From NCBI RefSeq assembly GCF_006491595.2, contig NZ_VEVQ02000001.1, forward strand, positions 1 through 64,000: a stretch of DNA of 64,000 nt. Direction: 5' to 3'. A model generated the notes under the pieces. It had not been told where the DNA came from, ran no database searches, and saw nothing but the letters and a program-made list of their open reading frames with translations. Shown in pieces: positions 62,565 through 64,000 of the stretch. Origin of the DNA: Flavobacterium jejuense. Lineage in GTDB: Bacteria; Bacteroidota; Bacteroidia; Flavobacteriales; Flavobacteriaceae. How positions within the stretch are numbered: position 1 is the first letter of the stretch; the number at the start of each line of letters is the position of its first letter. Position numbers and translations under genes: made by a program.

Positions 62565-63021
62565 ATGTATTGGGTGTTATCAAATGAATTTGTTGATGAA
62601 GATAATGAAGCAGAGTTAACTGGAAATAATCAATTTAAGTGATGATATATCTTTTGATGATGAGGTTGTGATCGATGCATTTGTTCCAAAAATAGTCCTC
62701 ACTTTAAATAATGATAGTCGCAAGGGAAACATGACGGATCATTTGAGTATTGATGAAGCTTGTGATTTGGTTTTTTCTAAACGACTTCGTGACTTACTAC
62801 AAAATATTGCTGTGGATAACATTCAATATTTTGATCTCGATATTGTTGACCCTAAAACTAATAATATTTATACCGATTACAAAATTGCAAATGTGGTTGG
62901 TTTAGTTGACTGTGTGGATAAGAATGAATCAGATTTGAAGTATTTTAATAGTGTAAAAGATGCTGTTGTTAATGCTGGTATCACTGGCTGTGTTTTTTAT
63001 AAGGTTGAAGAATATCATTAA
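62565..63021 (+). pseudogene. Frameshifted Imm11-like immunity protein
   Basis: An ATG at 62565 reads MYWVLSNEFVDEDNEAELTG, a typical beginning of Imm11/DUF1629 proteins, and stops at 62640. In the next frame, open from about 62629, the protein continues: DDISFDDEVVIDAFVPKIV, HLSIDEACDLVFSKRLRDLL, VDNIQYFDLDIVD and NVVGLVDCVDKNESDL, to a stop at 63019. The joined product would be about 150 residues. Imm11 proteins protect cells against polymorphic toxins; no matching toxin is left here. A GTG at 62668 could in principle start a shorter protein. An error in the sequence is possible but neighbouring decay makes a true frameshift likely. Confidence 0.55.
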
Positions 63022-63046
63022 ATTTTTGGCTGTTTTACAGAGATAG

Positions 63047-63277
63047 ATTCGTAATGATTACGCATCAAATTGTGCTAACAAAACAATTAATGTAGTAAAT
63101 AAAGATGCTGTATTTGGTACAAAGGAGCTTGATGTGGATAGTAAATCGTTAAATAAAATGGAGCTTTTTAAGAATTTACTATCTGATTCTTCTTTACAAA
63201 AAAAAGTGTCTGTAAATAATATGATTTTACCTTCGAAATTACACGTTTTATCAAACTGTTGCACACTATTTTATTAA
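63047..63277 (+). other. Orphan open segment without a start
   Basis: The plus frame is open between stops at 63044 and 63275 and reads NKTINVVNKDAVFGTKEL, then LFKNLLSDSSLQKKVSV and ends LSNCCTLFY. The first ATG is at 63158. Composition is protein-like but no family was recognised; it runs head-on into the end of the reverse AraC fragment. Probably a remnant. Confidence 0.3.
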
Positions 63278-63491
63278 TAAATAAAAAGTGTTGGGTTCAA
63301 TTTTTAAAGCATTAAAATCAACCATGTGAATAACATTTCCTTTTGTAAACCAAATGATTTGATAAAAACCAATTCGATGTGGTATAATAATATCCTTTTT
63401 AAAATTTGTAGTGAATTGCTTTAACTCCAGTATTTTCAAATTCTTGAGGGAGACCTTCTTTAAAACTATATTTTTGTATTTCTTTTGTCAC
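63266..63491 (-). pseudogene. Truncated and frameshifted AraC regulator N-terminal (cupin) fragment
   Basis: On the reverse strand, from a GTG at 63491, the frame reads TKEIQKYSFKEGLPQEFE, then one extra A in an A run shifts it to ILELKQFTTNF, PHRIGFYQIIWFTKGNV and LKIEPNTFYLL, ending at a stop after about 75 codons. PHRIGFYQIIWFTKG followed by a strand and EPNTFYL is the arabinose-binding-type cupin of bacteroidete AraC regulators. The second half of the protein is missing. Both the frameshift and the truncation mark it as dead. Confidence 0.65.
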
Positions 63492-63675
63492 AAAATTTTA
63501 ATCCCGTTTACTCTTCAGTATTAAAAGCCATAATAGAGTAGTGGTTTGACTATCTCAATCCTTACTAATTGAACTTTATATAATTTAAATTGGAATACTT
63601 ATTTATATTATTATACAAATATAATTCGTTATTTCGGAAAATAGAGTTCGATTGTTTGTAGTATTACATCTCAAT

Positions 63676-64000
63676 TTATGTATCTGCTTTTCCAAAACCA
63701 ACTGTTTCTCTGTACAATTGTGGGGAAACATCAGCGTTTTTTTTGAAGAATCTACTAAAATAAAATTCATCATTATAGCCTAATTCGTATGCTATTTCTT
63801 TGATGCTTTTGTTGGTTAAATACAATTCCCTTTTCGCTTCAATAATAATACGTTCAGCAATTAAGTCGGTCAATGTTTTGTTGAAATAGGACTTTGTTAT
63901 TTTGGCTAAAGCTTTCGGGGAAATGGCTAACATATCAGCATAATCACTTGCAGCATGTTTGGTTTTGAAATGAGTTTCTATATAATTTTTTAAATTTTGA
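63676..64000 (-). CDS. AraC family transcriptional regulator, C-terminal part (runs off the window)
   Basis: The reverse-strand frame is open to the right edge. The visible 107 residues are the AraC helix-turn-helix domain: YIETHFKTKHAASDYADML, then SPKALAKITKSYFNKTL with RIIIEAKRELYLTNKSIKE and ELGYNDEFYFSRFFKKNADVSP. The first helix-turn-helix and the FYFSRFFKK recognition element are intact. The start and the sensor domain lie beyond position 64000. Its target is unknown. The 184 bases between it and the broken cupin fragment show no gene. Confidence 0.85.
   Translation of the reverse strand, partial: QNLKNYIETHFKTKHAASDYADMLAISPKALAKITKSYFNKTLTDLIAERIIIEAKRELYLTNKSIKEIAYELGYNDEFYFSRFFKKNADVSPQLYRETVGFGKADT

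Noticed and set aside
62668..63021. Intact immunity gene starting at GTG 62668
   Set aside because: The conserved beginning of the family lies upstream in another frame, so a frameshifted gene explains the sequence better.

Overview
The window looks like a chromosome segment from a marine or host-associated member of the Flavobacteriaceae (Bacteroidota). The evidence is the AT-rich sequence with Bacteroidota-type promoter boxes (TAnnTTTG), type IX secretion (T9SS) C-terminal sorting domains, a serine-palmitoyltransferase/capnine-type enzyme, a short Bacteroidota histone H1-like protein, DUF4252 and AsmA-like proteins, and a fused alpha/beta E1 ketoacid dehydrogenase. The genus cannot be fixed from the sequence alone. 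No tRNA, rRNA, CRISPR array or intact transposon was seen.

Layout. Positions 1-15.96 kb carry ordinary chromosomal genes: the end of a T9SS cargo protein, three PLP enzymes, two duplicated small secreted proteins, E1 dehydrogenase, a large peptidase-like outer-membrane protein, a secreted endonuclease I, a DUF4252 protein and an AsmA-like protein. Positions 16.4-25.5 kb hold a Crp-type regulator, an M20 amidohydrolase, a TlpA-like lipoprotein, a histone H1-like gene, a decayed gene, and a reverse-strand cluster of MarR regulator, serine hydrolase, esterase and S41 peptidase.

Positions 26.1-57.1 kb are the highlight: a complete extracellular contractile injection system (eCIS, Afp/PVC/MAC/AlgoCIS type). 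An unusual regulator (alpha/beta hydrolase, a nucleotide-cyclase-like domain that has lost its catalytic motif, and an AraC helix-turn-helix) precedes it. The particle genes follow in one strand: DUF4255 cap, an unknown protein, sheath, three tube-like proteins, DUF5908, LysM baseplate, VgrG-like spike, gp25, probable spike tip, gpJ-like baseplate, collar-domain fibre, second baseplate protein, tape measure and AAA+ ATPase. Three tandem effector genes come next (47.2-53.5 kb). They share an almost identical leader plus DUF4157 (HEAWH) module but carry different payloads: a Fic domain plus an OTU-type cysteine protease; an M91/NleD-like zinc protease; and a domain resembling the EreA/ChaN/TraB fold. 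These payload families act on eukaryotic targets in known effectors, so the particle probably attacks a eukaryotic host or predator. After a 42-bp minisatellite there is a five-gene module (amidase, coiled-coil lipoprotein, multi-pass membrane protein, two membrane-anchored coiled-coil proteins) that looks like a lysis or envelope-breaching cassette for particle release. A TPR/helix-turn-helix sensor-regulator closes the block.

Positions 59-64 kb are a scar zone. It has a fragment of a tyrosine recombinase with its catalytic Arg lost, a GH2 glycosidase of visibly different base use, a frameshifted Imm11-like immunity gene, a frameshifted AraC fragment, and a second AraC gene running off the window. 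It suggests that mobile DNA has inserted and decayed next to the eCIS locus.
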